Assembly: GCA_015680685.1 (NCBI GenBank)
Contig: MNCI01014205.1
Location: 777,660-841,659 of the forward strand
DNA length: 64,000 nucleotides
Reading direction: 5' to 3'
Origin: Gnetum montanum
Taxonomy: Eukaryota > Streptophyta > Gnetopsida > Gnetales > Gnetaceae
Shown here in pieces: positions 35,245 to 47,759 of the stretch. The notes beneath the pieces were generated by a model. It had not been told where the DNA came from. It did no database searches and saw only the letters and a list, made by a program, of their open reading frames with translations. How positions within the stretch are numbered: the stretch's first letter is position 1; each line of letters starts with the position of its first letter. Both the position numbers and the translations under genes were made by a program.

Positions 35245-36117
35245 TGATGAGTGGTGGAGTATCTAACACCAACTATACGAGATATGAGTGTTCACGCGCA
35301 ATCCTGGTTGAACTCCATAGATAAGGCAATGTGATTATACTAGTAATTAGTTAACGTTGTCTTCCCATGTAAGTTAGTAAAAATCAATGCATATGGTTTA
35401 ACTAATAGTGAGGTATATGATATTGATGTTATATTGGCCATTAGGCTTCTAGTAAACATGAAGTGAAAGTAAAGGTTTCTAAATCTAAGTGATAGTGAAA
35501 TAAATCTAAACTAGCCTATGCGATAAGTAGCTCGTCTTGATCTTCTAGTCACACCTTGGACTTTGTGCAACTACTACTAGGATTACCAAGTACCACACTA
35601 CTAGGCTTACCAAGTGATAGTACTACTAGATTACTAAGTATTTACACTTACGTGCTCAAGATCAGTTGTACTCATTTCACTTAACAACATTAAAAAGTAA
35701 ATTGCAAGTAATTGTAAATATAATTATGAAAATAGTAAATAGTAAACTAATTGGAAACAAAAATAAAACTAGGTGTTGTTGCAATAATGTAGAGTAATCT
35801 TGATCTTTATTGTTGGTCATGCAATGCGTCCAAGCACATCACACTCGAATAAAGATTTTGTTCAATTACAAAATATCACACTACGGGCACACACTACTAA
35901 GTACTAAATTTAAGAAAACAAATTGAAAGAATTCTATTACTATGCTAACAAATCTACTATGGATCTGTGTGCCTAAGTGCTATTTATATAGGTTGGCATG
36001 CACCCCACCATATCATTTATATGATAACAGATGCTAAGATACAATAATGTATCTATGACATCGTAGATATGATATCATAACTATGATATTGTTGCCTTAA
36101 AATTTTTGGATTTATCA
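35245..36117 (-). repeat. 3' LTR of element D
   Basis: This is an 873-bp LTR, TGATGAG...TTTATCA, with the minus-strand purine tract (36118-36131) at its right edge. In minus orientation the palindromes (36009-36093) use arms such as GATATCATAGTTATGATATC and GTAGATATGATATCA, with a TATATAAATA box at 35981-35990 and an AATAAAGATC signal near 35812. Confidence 0.85.
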
Positions 36118-36329
36118 TACCCCCACGATTGATTGAAAACTCGTTCTCAAGTTAAAACAAAATGAGGATGGAGTTTCTTACAAAATTTGAAGGTAGATTT
36201 ATATGACACTAACTTCTATATACATGAATCTCTAGTGCCACAGTGGAGTTTACAAAAATGAACACATGACATGACAACTTTCACGAAAAATGAAAAACAA
36301 AATCTAGTAAGTTTGAGTGTAGCCTTATG

Positions 36330-39190
36330 TTGTTTTAGGCAGAGGTGGCTCGATATGTTCCACAGACATGGCAGTTGCAGGAACATTTGATTGGCTTTAA
36401 TGTACCATGCCACAAACTATCATCTCTCTTCTTCAAAAGCTCTAACCTTTTCTTTGAGTTCATGGTAGTCTGTTAATCTTCTGGCCAAATATGTTGCTAC
36501 ATCTTTTTTTCCCTGGTAGCTAGCCTTAACTACTTCTAGTTCTAAGTTTGCTACTTAAAGTTTCTATAGAGCATCTTTTCGATTTGCAAACTCTTTCTCA
36601 TATAAAGCATAAGTGGCTGCTATTTGCTGTTATAGCTCATTTTTGAGCCTGCCTACTATTAACATGGCCAAATTAGGATAATGAAGGTTTGCTAATAACA
36701 TGTATTTTTTAAAGTCTTCTATCTACATATCTTTATTTTTCATTTTTGCTTGATAGGTTTAGGCCATGCTATCCAAGATGGATTGCCAATCAGGATTTTG
36801 TACTATAATAGAACTAATTTTGGCCTTTGCCATCTGGATCTCTTTCTCATTTACCTGTTTATACATGCCCACTTGGTCTCAAAAGTGTTCTTTGAGCCTT
36901 TTATGATTTTTGACCTCATTTAGCCATGAGCTGATTTCAATAGCTAATTTTTGTCTAATGATGCATACCTCTTTCATAGAGAAGGTTCTATTTTCTCTTG
37001 TGAGGCGGCTCATATCTTGGTTGACCCTCATTAGTTGCTCTCTCAATTGATGGATACTTTCTTTTAGAGTGTTTTTCTACTTTTTTATTATGGTCAACCT
37101 CATGTTGTTTATAGCGAGTTGTTTATTTTCTTTGGCATGGGCATATGATTGGGCTTTGGCTATTGAAGCATTCCATACTACCTTTTTTTTCTCATCTACT
37201 ATGTCTTCATTGTTCTTAACGAGGAAATTGATCTGCTTAGTTTTGAATTATGCTATTTGATTTGGTGCTATTAATTAAGTTGGATCTCTTTTTTATGCTC
37301 TTAGGGCTATAAGCTCTTCTTGTAATTGGCAAAGCTCATTCTTAGCATGCTCTGTCTTAGTTTTGGCCATGATTAATTTTTCCTTGGTGGTAGTTAATTC
37401 AGATTGTGTTGTAGTGACATCACTAGGAATATCAAAGAGATTTATCATAACTTGTCCTATTTGCAATAGTCTATCTAACACATCTTCATGTTCTGTAAGA
37501 GTCATAGAGGTACCAGCTATCATTTAAGTATCTTTAATTTCAGAAATATTAGTTGCTGGCACAACAGGTATATTAAATGATTCTTTGATGTAATCTGTGA
37601 TCACTTCTATAGCTCTTATTGCATCATGGTGTTGCATGACCACAATTGTGGTCTCTCCTCATGATTTAAGCATCACTTGAAATGATGCGGTGTTCTTGGA
37701 AATTTGTTGTGATGATCGGGCCTCTCCTCTTGATTGCAACAATATTTGTCCACTGGCAAGATTGGTTGAAATGGTCGGTCTTACTGCATCATCAATAACT
37801 TTGAATAGAGTGACATTTTCTCTACTTCCCCAACTGATAGTTTCTGCATTTTGTTGCAGATAACTCATTGAAGGTCTGTAGTTTTGTGGCGGTGGTGGTG
37901 GAACTTGTGGTTGTTGCTACAGTTATCCTGTGGTTTGGGTAGTCTCCTCAATGCTTGGTTGTTCTTCTAATTGGTCCTTTTTGGGAGGCACTAGCTTGAA
38001 CATTTTAGCATAAGAAGCATTTTGTGCCTTTGTTAATGCATTTTTTATATACCCTAGGATGCTAGCTCGTTTACATAACTTTCCAATAAGGTAAGGGAAT
38101 GGAAGTGTTAACTTCCCTGCCTTCTTCTCTTCGAAGCACCTTTCAATTTCTGTGAAGTAGAGGTGAGTGATGTTTGCATTAAAGTTTTTCATTAATATTG
38201 CACTCCCTTGTGTCACATATATAGATATTTGATTTAATCTCTTAGTAGGAAACATGTGATAAGTGCCAATTTTGAAATAGATCTTTTCTTCTGCAGTCAA
38301 TTCACTATACGACCACTGCAACCATAGCTTCCTAGCATCTATGTCAGATCTAGTTGATATTTGTGCCACCTCTGTAAAGTAGAGGTATGCGATGTTTGCA
38401 TTAAATTTTTTCATTAATATTGCACTCCCTCATGTCACATATGTAGATATTCGATTCAATCTCTTGGTAGGAGACATGTCATAAGTGCTAATTTTGAAAT
38501 AGATCTTTTCTTCTACAGTCAATTCACTGTATTCTTTATCTTCCTTGCTGTACGACCACTGCAACCATAGCTTCCTAGCATCTATGTCAGATCTGGTTTA
38601 TATTTGTGCCACCTTTGCTCCTTGATTGGACACATTCAATACCTTTGTGATTGCCTTAATTGAGCAAGATACCGAGATTCCTTCAATTTTCATTATAGCA
38701 TTAGCTTCTTGATTTTGCCAAAACTAGAGTGTTTCTCCTAGATACCATTCTCCATTATTTGTTAGAGTAGTCCACAAAGGAGATGACTAAAGTTGGGCTT
38801 TAACAGCTTCTGGAGAAAATTCCAAAAATGGACAAAAGTTGAGTTTTGTAATTACTGTTGACATGATGGATTTTTCCTAAATAGCCTAAAGGCATTCAAT
38901 GTGAGTTGCTGTCCTTGGATAGGCATTGGTGGAACATCTGCTTTTGCTTAAGCAGATTGTTTTGTGGCAAGAGCTTGTTGATGAATGCTGAAGGGTTGTG
39001 CTTCTTGCTCTCTTTGTTCTACTTACATGTTTTGCTCACTTGCTTGTCATCTTCCATGGCCCTGTGGTTTTTTGCTTGATGGTCAAGGAAGTTCTCCTTA
39101 TGCTCCTCTGTTTGGGGCCATCTACAATCAATCAAGGTTCGAAATTACTAGAATGTTCTCAAAAATGAGCAAAAATTTAATACCTTACTC
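36330..39190 (-). pseudogene. Third ORF (ORF3) of element D
   Basis: The minus-strand reading runs from about 39190 to 36330. The N-terminus near 38700-38850 has ELNFCPFLEFS and EWYLGET. The plant-transposon-protein-like domain follows (about 38630-38000): SELTAEEKIYFKIGTYHMFP, QGSAILMKNFNANITHLYF, GKLTLPFPYLIGKLCKRA. It is internally duplicated (38149-38612). After an acidic linker (37925-37960) comes a coiled-coil half (37523-36420) with TQSELTTTKEKLIMAKTKTE and AWYIKANQMFLQLPCLW, which aligns with element A near 9280-9330. The extreme C-terminal PMEEP motif is decayed. Multiple stops and frame changes are present. This copy and the one at 12940-15267 best define the protein. Confidence 0.6.
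38149..38612 (-). repeat. Tandem duplication inside ORF3 of element D
   Basis: Units 38149-38370 (222 bp) and 38371-38612 (242 bp) are adjacent direct repeats. Both begin TCTGTRAAGTAGAGGT and end TTGTGCCACC. The second has about 18 extra bases (around 38530), also seen in other copies, so the first unit has lost them. The duplication repeats the EEKIYFKI...NANI-YFTE part of the domain. Confidence 0.85.
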
Positions 39191-39430
39191 ATACCCTTAG
39201 TTATGTTAAGTTCCTAGTTCATTATGATTGTAGAGTTAGAAAATGTTCAATAACAACCCATTAGTACTTTAAATGAATGGCATGATTAATTAGAAGTCTT
39301 CTTAAAGTTGTTTTGGCCTTAACATGAGTGATTTACTTTAAAAATTCTTAATATGTTTTCTTATACTTACCCCTATAATGCCTTCTGGTTGTTAGCAACT
39401 TCAGAACAATTGACTTAGATATCCCTTACT

Positions 39431-39451
39431 AGCACCCCCATGACTAAGGTG
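39431..39451 (-). other. Internal purine-tract copy upstream of ORF3 (element D)
   Basis: On the minus strand it reads CACCTTAGTCATGGGGGTGC, the motif found beside the 3' LTR. It lies between the internal TATA-like box (39620-39629) and ORF3, the same relative position as 7571-7587 in element A. Confidence 0.45.
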
Positions 39452-39619
39452 ATCACTTTGGGATCATGTAGATTTGAAAATCATGCAAATCGTGGCAATA
39501 ATGAACAAGTTATGGGCATTAGAAGTTGAAGTGTCACAGCTCTTAGCTACAAAGAAAAATTGGTAATAACTCCCTTCTTATGAAATTCAGAAATGAAAAA
39601 TTTTTCTAACTCCCCCACA

Positions 39620-39713
39620 CTATATATACGTTTTATGTGTGCGATATTGTAAACATGACATCATAGATGCAATATCATAGGTGCCTACAATATTGTAGAT
39701 ATGATGTCACCAT
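39620..39713 (-). promoter_or_regulatory. Internal palindrome plus TATA module ahead of ORF3 (element D)
   Basis: In minus orientation, imperfect palindromes around ATAT/TAGAT (39640-39713; for example TGACATCATATCTACAATAT) precede a CGTATATATAGT box at 39619-39630. The words GTAGATATGATGTCA and CATAGATGCAATATCAT resemble this element's own LTR array (GTAGATATGATATCA at 36063 onward), not the GATATCGCGTAC form of element A. Confidence 0.45.
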
Positions 39714-39981
39714 AGAAAAATCAAAATTTCTGAATGTTTTTCTTGGAAAAAAAATTAAGTCCCATAGGATAGTTGGAAGATATGCATCATGTTAAAAGGG
39801 TCTTGATATAGAGATGATGTTTTAGTTGTGAAGAATAAGCATTGAAATTATATGATTAAGGAATCTTGGATGAGGAAAGTATATGAGGTATTGATGGGAT
39901 GGATGAGAAAGACAACATTATTGTGTTATTAGAATAGATAGTGTGAATGATATGGGAAATATTTATTGTTATTTATTAGAA

Positions 39982-40914
39982 TGATAAGTGCCGGGTACCC
40001 CTACATCCAACCATATGAATCACAAATGTTCACGCATAATTTAATCAAATTTCATGGATGGGACTAGTGTTGGCATCTAGATTATTAAGCATTGATCGTA
40101 GGACGCTGTATTCTCACTTGGACTAGTGGTAGCTTTGTGATGTATGGTTTAGTGCAAAGTGAGGCATATGATAATTAATGTTGTTAGGCCTTCTATACTC
40201 TTAGTTGTAAACATGATGAAAATTGAGAATAGAAATCTATATCTAAGTAATGATAGTAATGTAAATCTACTCTAGCCTAGAGCAATGAGCATCCAGTCTT
40301 GGCTTACCGTACATGTCTTATGTTCATGTAACTATTATTTGGTTATCAAGCATTATGCTACTAGATGAACCAAGCTATAACACTACTGGGATTACCAAAT
40401 GATTACACTTAAATGCTTGAAACCAGTCATACTCATTCCACTTTACTAATGAACAAGAAAGTAAAGTACTTGGAAATGTAAATGATTAAATTAAGAAAAC
40501 AATAAAAAACTATGCTAAGTAAAATACTAAAAATAAGTGGATGCTGCAATGATGAAAAGCAAAACATGAACTATGCCCAAGTATACTTCACTCGAATAAA
40601 TATTCCGTACAACTGCTCAACACCACATTGCGGGCATCCACTCTATCGCTAAAATTACAAAAACAAATTACAAGAATCTACCTAAGGATGAAATGAAAGT
40701 TCTTTGGATCCATGCACCCAAGTGTTGTATTTATAGGCTGCACACATCTTGTGATATTAGATCTATGATGACATAACTTGAGCTATAATATCAAATATGC
40801 AACATCATAGATACGATATTGTAGTTACGATATTGCTAGTGAACAAAAATTGACATTTTGTCAAACAGATGCAATATAGCATTAGTGATATCCCAGCCAA
40901 TTGATGATTCATCA
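39982..40914 (-). repeat. 3' LTR of element E
   Basis: This is a 933-bp LTR, TGATAAG...TTCATCA, followed on the right by the minus-strand purine tract TACCCCCATGACTGAC. Palindrome relics lie at 40750-40855 and a minus-strand TATAAATA-type box at about 40725-40737. Its left edge interrupts the internal region of element D, so E inserted into D. Confidence 0.85.
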
Positions 40915-41129
40915 TACCCCCATGACTGACTAAAAACTTATCCTCGAGTGAACAAAAGGAGGAACAAGTTCCTTATAAAATATTGGGAAGGTAAGGGATT
41001 ATTGATTGACTCTAACTACTCATTGACTTTGAGTGTCACAATGGTGTGTACAAAAAATGACATAGCTACATGACAAAACAAAAAAAAATAAAAATTTGAA
41101 GTGACTTGATGTAGTTCATATTTTGGGGG

Positions 41130-41800
41130 GTGATGGCTCTTCCATCAGCTTCTTCTCTTTGTCGTCAAGCTTTTGGAAAGTTTCTCCTCTTCTGTCCTTG
41201 TCTGCTTTTTCCATATGTCCTTTCTATTGAGTATGGCATAAAGACTCCAATTTTTGCTATAGCATCAACCTATTTTTTCTACTAGAATTGGTAAGTTTCT
41301 CCTAAGTTCCATTCATCACTGTTGGTTAGTATGGGCCATAATGGAGATGCTTGGAGCTCCATCTTCATTATGTCTGAAGAAAATTCCATAAAGGGACCAA
41401 AATTTAGTTCCATGATGATTGTGGACATGATCAATCTTCTTGGATGACCTAGAGGCAATGTGGTGATAGTGTGAGTCATTGTCCTTGTTTAGGTGCTTGT
41501 GGAATTTTTGCCACTCCTTGGGATGAGTGCTTTGGAGTAGGAGTTTCTTGATAAATGCTATATGATTGAACCTCCTTCTTTGTGTGTTTTTCTTGTCAGG
41601 CTTGTTCCACTGCTTGGCCTCTCCCATGGCCTCTTACTCCTTTACTCCCATGTTGTGAAGGTCCTCCTTCTAGTATCCTCTTCAAGGCCATCTACAATCA
41701 ACAAGGACTTGAAATTATTAGGGTGTTCCTATCAATTCTTAATAGTTCTTTACCTTGCTCACACCCTTGGTTAGATCAAGTTCTTATCTTATTATGATTG
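41130..41800 (-). pseudogene. ORF3 remnant of element E (middle deleted)
   Basis: The minus strand carries the N-terminal block (HPRRLIMSTIIMELNFGPF, SPLWPILTNSDEWNLGETYQF at 41282-41440), aligned with the start of ORF3 in A, B and D. Within about 150 bp it reaches a decayed C-terminal region resembling the final Lys-rich/PMEEP segment (about 41130-41180). Nearly 2 kb of domain and coiled coil are missing, so this copy is an internal deletion derivative. Confidence 0.5.
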
Positions 41801-43650
41801 TAGAGTTCGAAAAATTTTCAAAAAGGAACTCATCAAGTGTTATATCTTCTAGTTACTTATGACCTTCTATCATTTTCCTTGCTTATTATGGCCTAAAATA
41901 GTTGTTATGGTCTATTAGGAGTATTTCTTGAATCTTTCTGGCCTTAGTTTGATTGATTAAATTTAAGATTCTTATTATCTCTCTATGCTTACCCTTTATA
42001 ATATCTTTCAGGTGTTAGGAATTTGTGGCTCAAATTTTCAAATTTTCATTTGCTTATATTGCACAATGCACCTTCCCATGATTAAGTTGAGCGCTTCAGG
42101 ATCAATAGGAGTGAAGAATTTTGGAAATTGGAGCTATGAGGGCAAAGTTATGGCCTTTGAAAGCTAGTGTCCAAGAGTTTTGAAACTTGTAAAAAATGGA
42201 TCAAATGGAATATTTGGAAGATGTAAAGCTTATCTAGAGGATCATGGTCATTAATGATGCACAGTTTTTAAAAATTTGGCATTCAAAGTTCATGAAAAAG
42301 GAATCTCTAGTAGTGAAAGTTTATTGTATGGATAGGAGATGGGTAATGAAGTTATGATGTATAGATGAATTATTATATGATATGAAAAGTTTATCAGATG
42401 TTTCAGAAGGCACAAGATGATGTGGAATTGCTTGCCAAGTATAAAATACAAGAGTTATACAAGTGGATCCTCCCCAAAGTAGGCTCTAGCCCTTAATGCC
42501 TTTGTATGACCATGCTTAAAAGTGTCCATAGGCACTCAAGGAGTTGAACGTAAGACATATTTATTTAGCAAAAAACACATGTTAGTGTCACTGGGTTGGG
42601 AAAATAATGCTATATTATATGAAACCACAAGTTATGATTAAATATATAGTGAGGTGAGATGGACTGTAGAAAGGATTGTTGAAATCGGGACATGAGGTAT
42701 CTTACCATAGGCATAATGAATTCTTGTGTGTTACTGATGGTTAAAGTAACTATTAGCCTTTTTGTCCAAGATTCAAACCAATTCAAAACCACTTTCTAGT
42801 GACATCACATTGTTTCATCCTAAGAGTTACAACCGTAAGACTACCACTGTTGCAAGGAGTATTACCACTTGGTGTATATTTTATTTTTTAGATTCCTAAG
42901 AAGCCACCTACCTTCAAGCATGGGTAACATGTCTTTCTAGTGGGACCCCCAGAAACTTATTCTATGCATGAGTTTTATTTTTATTTGTGTCAACCTTACC
43001 AAAGGACTACCTTCAGGCATGGGTAACATGTCTTTTCAGTGACATGGTAAGGCAACACTTATTGTACTCTTACTTCCATTTTTCATTAGATCTACAAGGA
43101 TATACTACTTCCTTAGCAATAGGATAGAATTCACAATAATAATCCAAAAAGAATCCACAAGTCCCCTTGATGTTACACCCTATTCATTCCCACTTGGTTC
43201 TTCACTTTTCGATCCAAGCATAATGATCACAAGTATATTCTTAGTTGTATGATGGAAAAGAATATCATCATGGCCATGGTAAGAACCTCTTATTATGGAA
43301 TGGATGGATGGGTGGTATGGTCTCATTGTACAAATAATCAGTCCTTTATGATTTGATAACATAGAAAAATCTTCATCTTATTGGACTACATACTGCCTTT
43401 ATTCAATTTTTCTTATTAACAATCAAAATTATTTACAAAGGGTTTAAAAAAAATTATAAAAGAAAATGAAAAAGATAGTAAAAGTTGTGAAAAGTATAAA
43501 GAATGAAAAATGTTAAAATAATAGAAAATGTGAAAGAATCAAAAGATATTAAAGAATGTTAAAAGTTTAAGAAATGAAAAGTATTAAAGAATGAGAAAAA
43601 GTCAAAAGAATTGTAAAAAAAATAAAATGAAAAAGCACTTATTAATTTTA
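41801..43650 (-). other. Element E spacer with conserved non-coding blocks
   Basis: Minus-strand order from the polyprotein end: T-rich tract (43440-43630), block 1 (43151-43185), block 2 (43017-43055) and a second copy of block 2 (42909-42950), block 3 (42468-42545), and a degenerate purine-tract copy (42061-42085). The order is the same as in elements A and B. No palindrome/TATA module is evident here. Small ORFs in the region have no recognisable product. Confidence 0.5.
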
Positions 43651-44747
43651 GAATTAAAGTAAGGTATCTCCTCCACGACTATAGACTTGGGTGAGTGTTT
43701 GAAAAATGTTCCCTAGATCTCCTAGGTCATACAATATAGGTGATTCACCTACCATCTTTAGTGATGTGACTTTTTGATTATTGTCCCATTTGACTTTGAT
43801 GGTAGTGGAATTATGATCAACTAAGACCTTATTTTCCTTTCCTATTGGTGTATGATCATGGTTTATTGGTTTCATTTTAAGGTTCTTAGTTGGAGTCATT
43901 TTCTTAGTTTGGGAATTAGTAAGCAGTTCATATGTTTCCATGCATGTTTTGGACCATTGAAAGTTCTCAATTGTTGACCACTGGGTGTATTTTGACTTAG
44001 TGATCCCTTCTCTCTCTTGTGCACACACTTTTTTTTTCCACATTTGTTGTGGATTGGTATAATGACTATGTTGACATTCTAGAAGATCAGTCCATAATTG
44101 CATCCTTCTTTTTTAGTAGTAATGCATGGAATTTCTTGTCTCTCCACAATGATAGGTTTATCTATTATATTTTGCATTGGAGTGGTAATGGGTGTTGGCT
44201 CTTGGGTAGGATTGGGAGACATTGTTTTGGTGAGGAAGGGTGTTGCACTTGGTTGGCCTTGTGTTGGTTTTGATGAGCTAGTAGGTCTATGATTTTTTTG
44301 CTCATGTGTGGAAACTATCCTAAAGAAAGGACATTTTCAAGACTTTTGTAAGATCTACTAACATTATCATTTACTTGTATGTTCATAGCACAAGTGACAT
44401 TCTTTCGTTGATGCTGTGGTGCTAATCCTTCTTGTGTTGTTGGTGGTGACATATGGTGGAGGGAAGTATGAGAATATTGAGGATGTCATGGAGGATAAGA
44501 TGTTTGAGATGATGATCCCACAAGGGATGTTACGGATCAATGATATTCAGGAGAGTGGTAGTAGTGATTTGAGGTAGAGAAAGTAGAACCATATGGAGAA
44601 ACATGTTGTTGAACAGAGTAGTCATATGGGTTTGGTTGGCAATAAGGGTATTGCTGGTTTGTTGATGGCATCCCCCAAAACTGTGGGTTTTGCCACTATG
44701 TTTGATAGTAGTTTTGAGGTTGATAAGAATTCCTACTAGGATAGTAT

Positions 44748-44980
44748 GGTTGGTTGTAGGACTATTTATAATTACCTTGTAAAAAAGGTAATTTCCTAGG
44801 CATTTGCTTTTGTACAAACTTGGGATTCAAAGAAAAAGCCCAATACTCATGTAGATGTAACATGATTGAGAAATAGCCCTTTGGATGATCATATAAGTAG
44901 ATGTCACATCCATCATCCTCTTCTATGGTTGAGTTTATAGCATCTTCTTCTACAACCATTTTCCCTGTTTGTTGATAAGT
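44748..44980 (-). repeat. Left copy of a 233-bp direct repeat flanking the inserted fragment
   Basis: It is about 97% identical to 45975-46208, differing by about six substitutions and one single-base indel. It covers the knuckle region of element E gag. The segment between the copies is the truncated LTR fragment 44981-45974, and the right copy starts exactly where that LTR ends. Confidence 0.85.
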
Positions 44981-45974
44981 ATAGTGTTCAAATATGTATA
45001 GTGTTCACTCTTGTTGTTATGAATACTAAATTTTGCCATGTATTGTAATGATGATCTGTTCACATGTCACCCTATCTACCATTAGTGTCATTCAAGTTAA
45101 TAATCCCATACCTTCACAATATTTTGTAAGGAACTTGAGGATAAATTTTCATTTAGTCATGGGGGTATGATGGGACGAGATATCGCATGGGCCATGATAT
45201 TGCATATGCGATATTGCGTCGACCCCTGCGATATTGCATACATGATATCGTAGCCTATCGCCTTGTTTATAAATAAGAGGTAGCTTTCCCTTGTTTCCTC
45301 ATCTAGATCTAGATCCTTAGCTAAACTTTGGCAATTTTACCATTCCAGAGATAGAATAATTTCCATGTGCCCGCAGTAGGAGTCTCAAAGTGAACGGATC
45401 TTTATTTGAGCAAATTGTACCTGCGCACACATTTGTGTACAGGAATAAAGATGAACTTTTTGATAAACCTTGTAGTGCATGGACTAAGCTAATTAGGATT
45501 TAATTAATGTTAAATGCTTCCTTAGATAATTAATCTCTCTGAACCCTCAACTCCTAGTTAAGTGCATTCAATACGATCGCTTCGAGCACGTGTGCTACTC
45601 TTGGTAACCCAGTAACAAATAGTGTTTGGTAATCCCAATAGCGTTGCACTGGTTCAAGGTGTGTATGGTAAGTGGGAACAGATACTGATGCTAGGATGAT
45701 TAAAGCTTAGTTAGTGAAAGTTAGTTACGTAGTCTCTTCATCCTTTCCTCTCTTAGCATAGGCGATAAAAAGATAAAAGAAATAAAAATCATATACCTCA
45801 GACTTACTTAACCATACAATCGTGATAATACAAGTAAGTCTAGGACGACAACGATTGGTTAACCTTAAGTGTTCCATAAGGCGCGTAAGCACTTAGTCCT
45901 TGGAGTTTGACCGGATCATGCATTTAACGCTCGTATTTATATGATTGAGTGTAGGGGTACCTCGCCACTCATCA
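44981..45974 (+). mobile_element. 5'-truncated retrotransposon fragment with 3' LTR
   Basis: It consists of 187 bp of internal sequence ending in the purine tract TTTAGTCATGGGGGTA (45152-45167), then an 807-bp LTR (45168-45974, TGATGGG...CTCATCA). The LTR has palindromes at about 45176-45254 (GATATTGCATATGCGATATT type), a TATAAATA box at 45268-45275 and an AATAAAGAT signal near 45442. Both parts resemble the minus-strand element at 540-1500. No gag, pol or 5' LTR is present. Confidence 0.75.
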
Positions 45975-46208
45975 GGTTGGTTGTAGGACTATTTATAATT
46001 ACTTTGTAAAAAAAGGTAATTTCCTAGGCATTTGCTTTTGTACAAACTTGGGATTCAAAGTAAAAGCCCAATACTCATGTAGATGTAACATGACTAAGCA
46101 ATAGCCCTTTGGATGATCATATAAGTAGATGTCACATCCATCATCCTCTTCTATGGTTGAGTTTATAGCATCTTCTTCTATAACCATTTTCCCTGTTTGT
46201 TGATAAGT
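45975..46208 (-). repeat. Right copy of the direct repeat (234 bp)
   Basis: This is the partner of 44748-44980. It begins GGTTGGTTGTAGGAC directly after the LTR end and continues at 46209 into the rest of element E gag, so this is the copy colinear with upstream gag. Confidence 0.85.
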
Positions 46209-47686
46209 GTTCCTACCTATTTCTTTATTCTTTTTCCTCTTCTTTCTCTATTCACTATATTCTTGTTGTGTTATTCTCTCCTCTATGGTTTTCACATAGG
46301 TCATAAATTTGTCATTTATCAACTCCCACATCTTATCTATCCTTACTTCAATCTCAACAATAGCATTTTCTATTAGCAAGGTTTGTTGTAAAATCAACTC
46401 ATCAAGAGCTTCCTCTTTTTCCTTATCTTACATATGGACTTCTCTTGTTTGAAGAGTTGAGTCTTGGTTATATTTCTTAATACTTTCCCTTTTACATAGC
46501 TCTCCTTCTTCTTTTGCCATTTGTTTAATTAGCCTTTGTATTTGATGGACCTTTAATTTAGATAATCACCCTTGGGCATAGATCCCAAGGATCTTTTTCA
46601 TTTGATTATGATGACCATCTATGATGTGGAGAAGCTACTCTTTTTTAGAGAAATCATGACCTGGACTTCTATGTAGTAGTGAATAGTATCTATCCAAGGC
46701 CACATCCAAGGATTCATGTTGTTCTTGCTTCCATCCTTGAATTTGTTTTCTTAGGTTCGACACTCTTACATAAGTTTGGTATTTCTTGTTAAAGAGTTCC
46801 AGCATTATGGACCATCGATGGATTGAATCTAGTTCCAATGATCTATACCAACTTTTAGCTTTATCAACTAGTGTCCTAGGAAAGAACTTAAGCTTTGCCA
46901 CTCACTCTTGATGTTCTACAAGGTGCAGGCATCATGGAAGGCATGTAAGTGATGTTGTGGATCAAAGTTATAACCTCCAAAAAATTTAGGGATGTTATTC
47001 ATATTAAGCCTTTTAATGCAATCTTTCCTTTGATGCTAGTGGGGTATTCTAACTACCTTTGTTATTTGCATCATGATCCTAGTAGCCAACAAGGGTTCAT
47101 CATCATCAAACATGTCATGGTGATGATTTCTATTTCTATTTGTCTGATCATGATGATTTTTTTCATGCTCACACTATCGATCTTATCTATTTTTATTTCT
47201 ATCTTTGTCTTGACCCCTTAGCATATCTCTATTTCTATACCTACATTCATCTTCATCAGAACTAGACATGGAAGAGGAAGAGGAAGATGGAAAACTGGGA
47301 GAATTGCCATGGCTCATATATCTCTTCCTATAGTCCCTTGATTTATCTTTTGAAAGTTTCAAGGAGGTCCTAGGCCTTGAGGCCCTCCTTGTTCTAGGAA
47401 TTACTTCATCTCCTCTAGAATTATCTGCATTGGTTGAATGTAGTCTTTGAGTGTAGTAAGGGTCTAAATGAGCATAGGAAACTCTTGCTTATTGTTGCTT
47501 ACTCCAATTTTCCACAGTATAGGTCCTATTATATCTCCTACTAGTGTTTTCATCATATGATGCATTATTGGTCCTATGTGAAGAAGACATGGTTTTAACA
47601 TGTGTGACTTAATATTTTCTAGAAGATAAATCATTAATACCTTAACAACGATTGTTTTTGATACAACTAAGCTAGATAACTAGCAC

Positions 47687-47759
47687 CATCCTTAGCAATG
47701 ACACCAATGATGAGTGATGGGTACCCCTACATCCAGCCATACTTATGAGCATTAAAGTG
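47687..47759 (-). repeat. Primer site and first 52 bp of the 5' LTR of element E
   Basis: The minus strand has TTGGTGTCATTGCTAAGGAT (primer site, 47688-47707), preceded by the LTR end TGATGAGTGATGGGTACC from 47708. After 52 bp the LTR is broken by the 5' LTR of element B at 47760; the remainder should lie beyond the window. Confidence 0.7.

Larger units (their letters stand above)
43654..47591 (-). pseudogene. gag polyprotein of element E, no pol, split by an insertion
   Basis: The ATG (complement 47589-47591) opens a Ser/Arg/Asp-rich N-terminus (MSSSHRTNNASYDENTSR). The gag core lies at about 47080-46560 (RLNMNNIPKFFGGYNFDP, SWYRSLELDSIHRW, ESLDVALDRYYSLLHRSPGH). A decayed knuckle, CDIYLYDHPKGY, occurs twice (near 46150 and 44900) because a 233-bp segment is duplicated around an inserted retroelement fragment (44981-45974). 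A Tyr/Pro/Gln-rich tail follows, and an ORF at 44103-43654 ends near VYSRGGDTLL, comparable with the SHGGD end of B and G1. No protease, RT or integrase lies between, so E is another gag-only element. Confidence 0.65.

Noticed and set aside
36120-36420. Possible independent small gene after the LTR of element D
   Set aside because: The reading AWYIKANQMFLQLPCLW aligns with the C-terminal part of ORF3 in element A, so it is the tail of that ORF.
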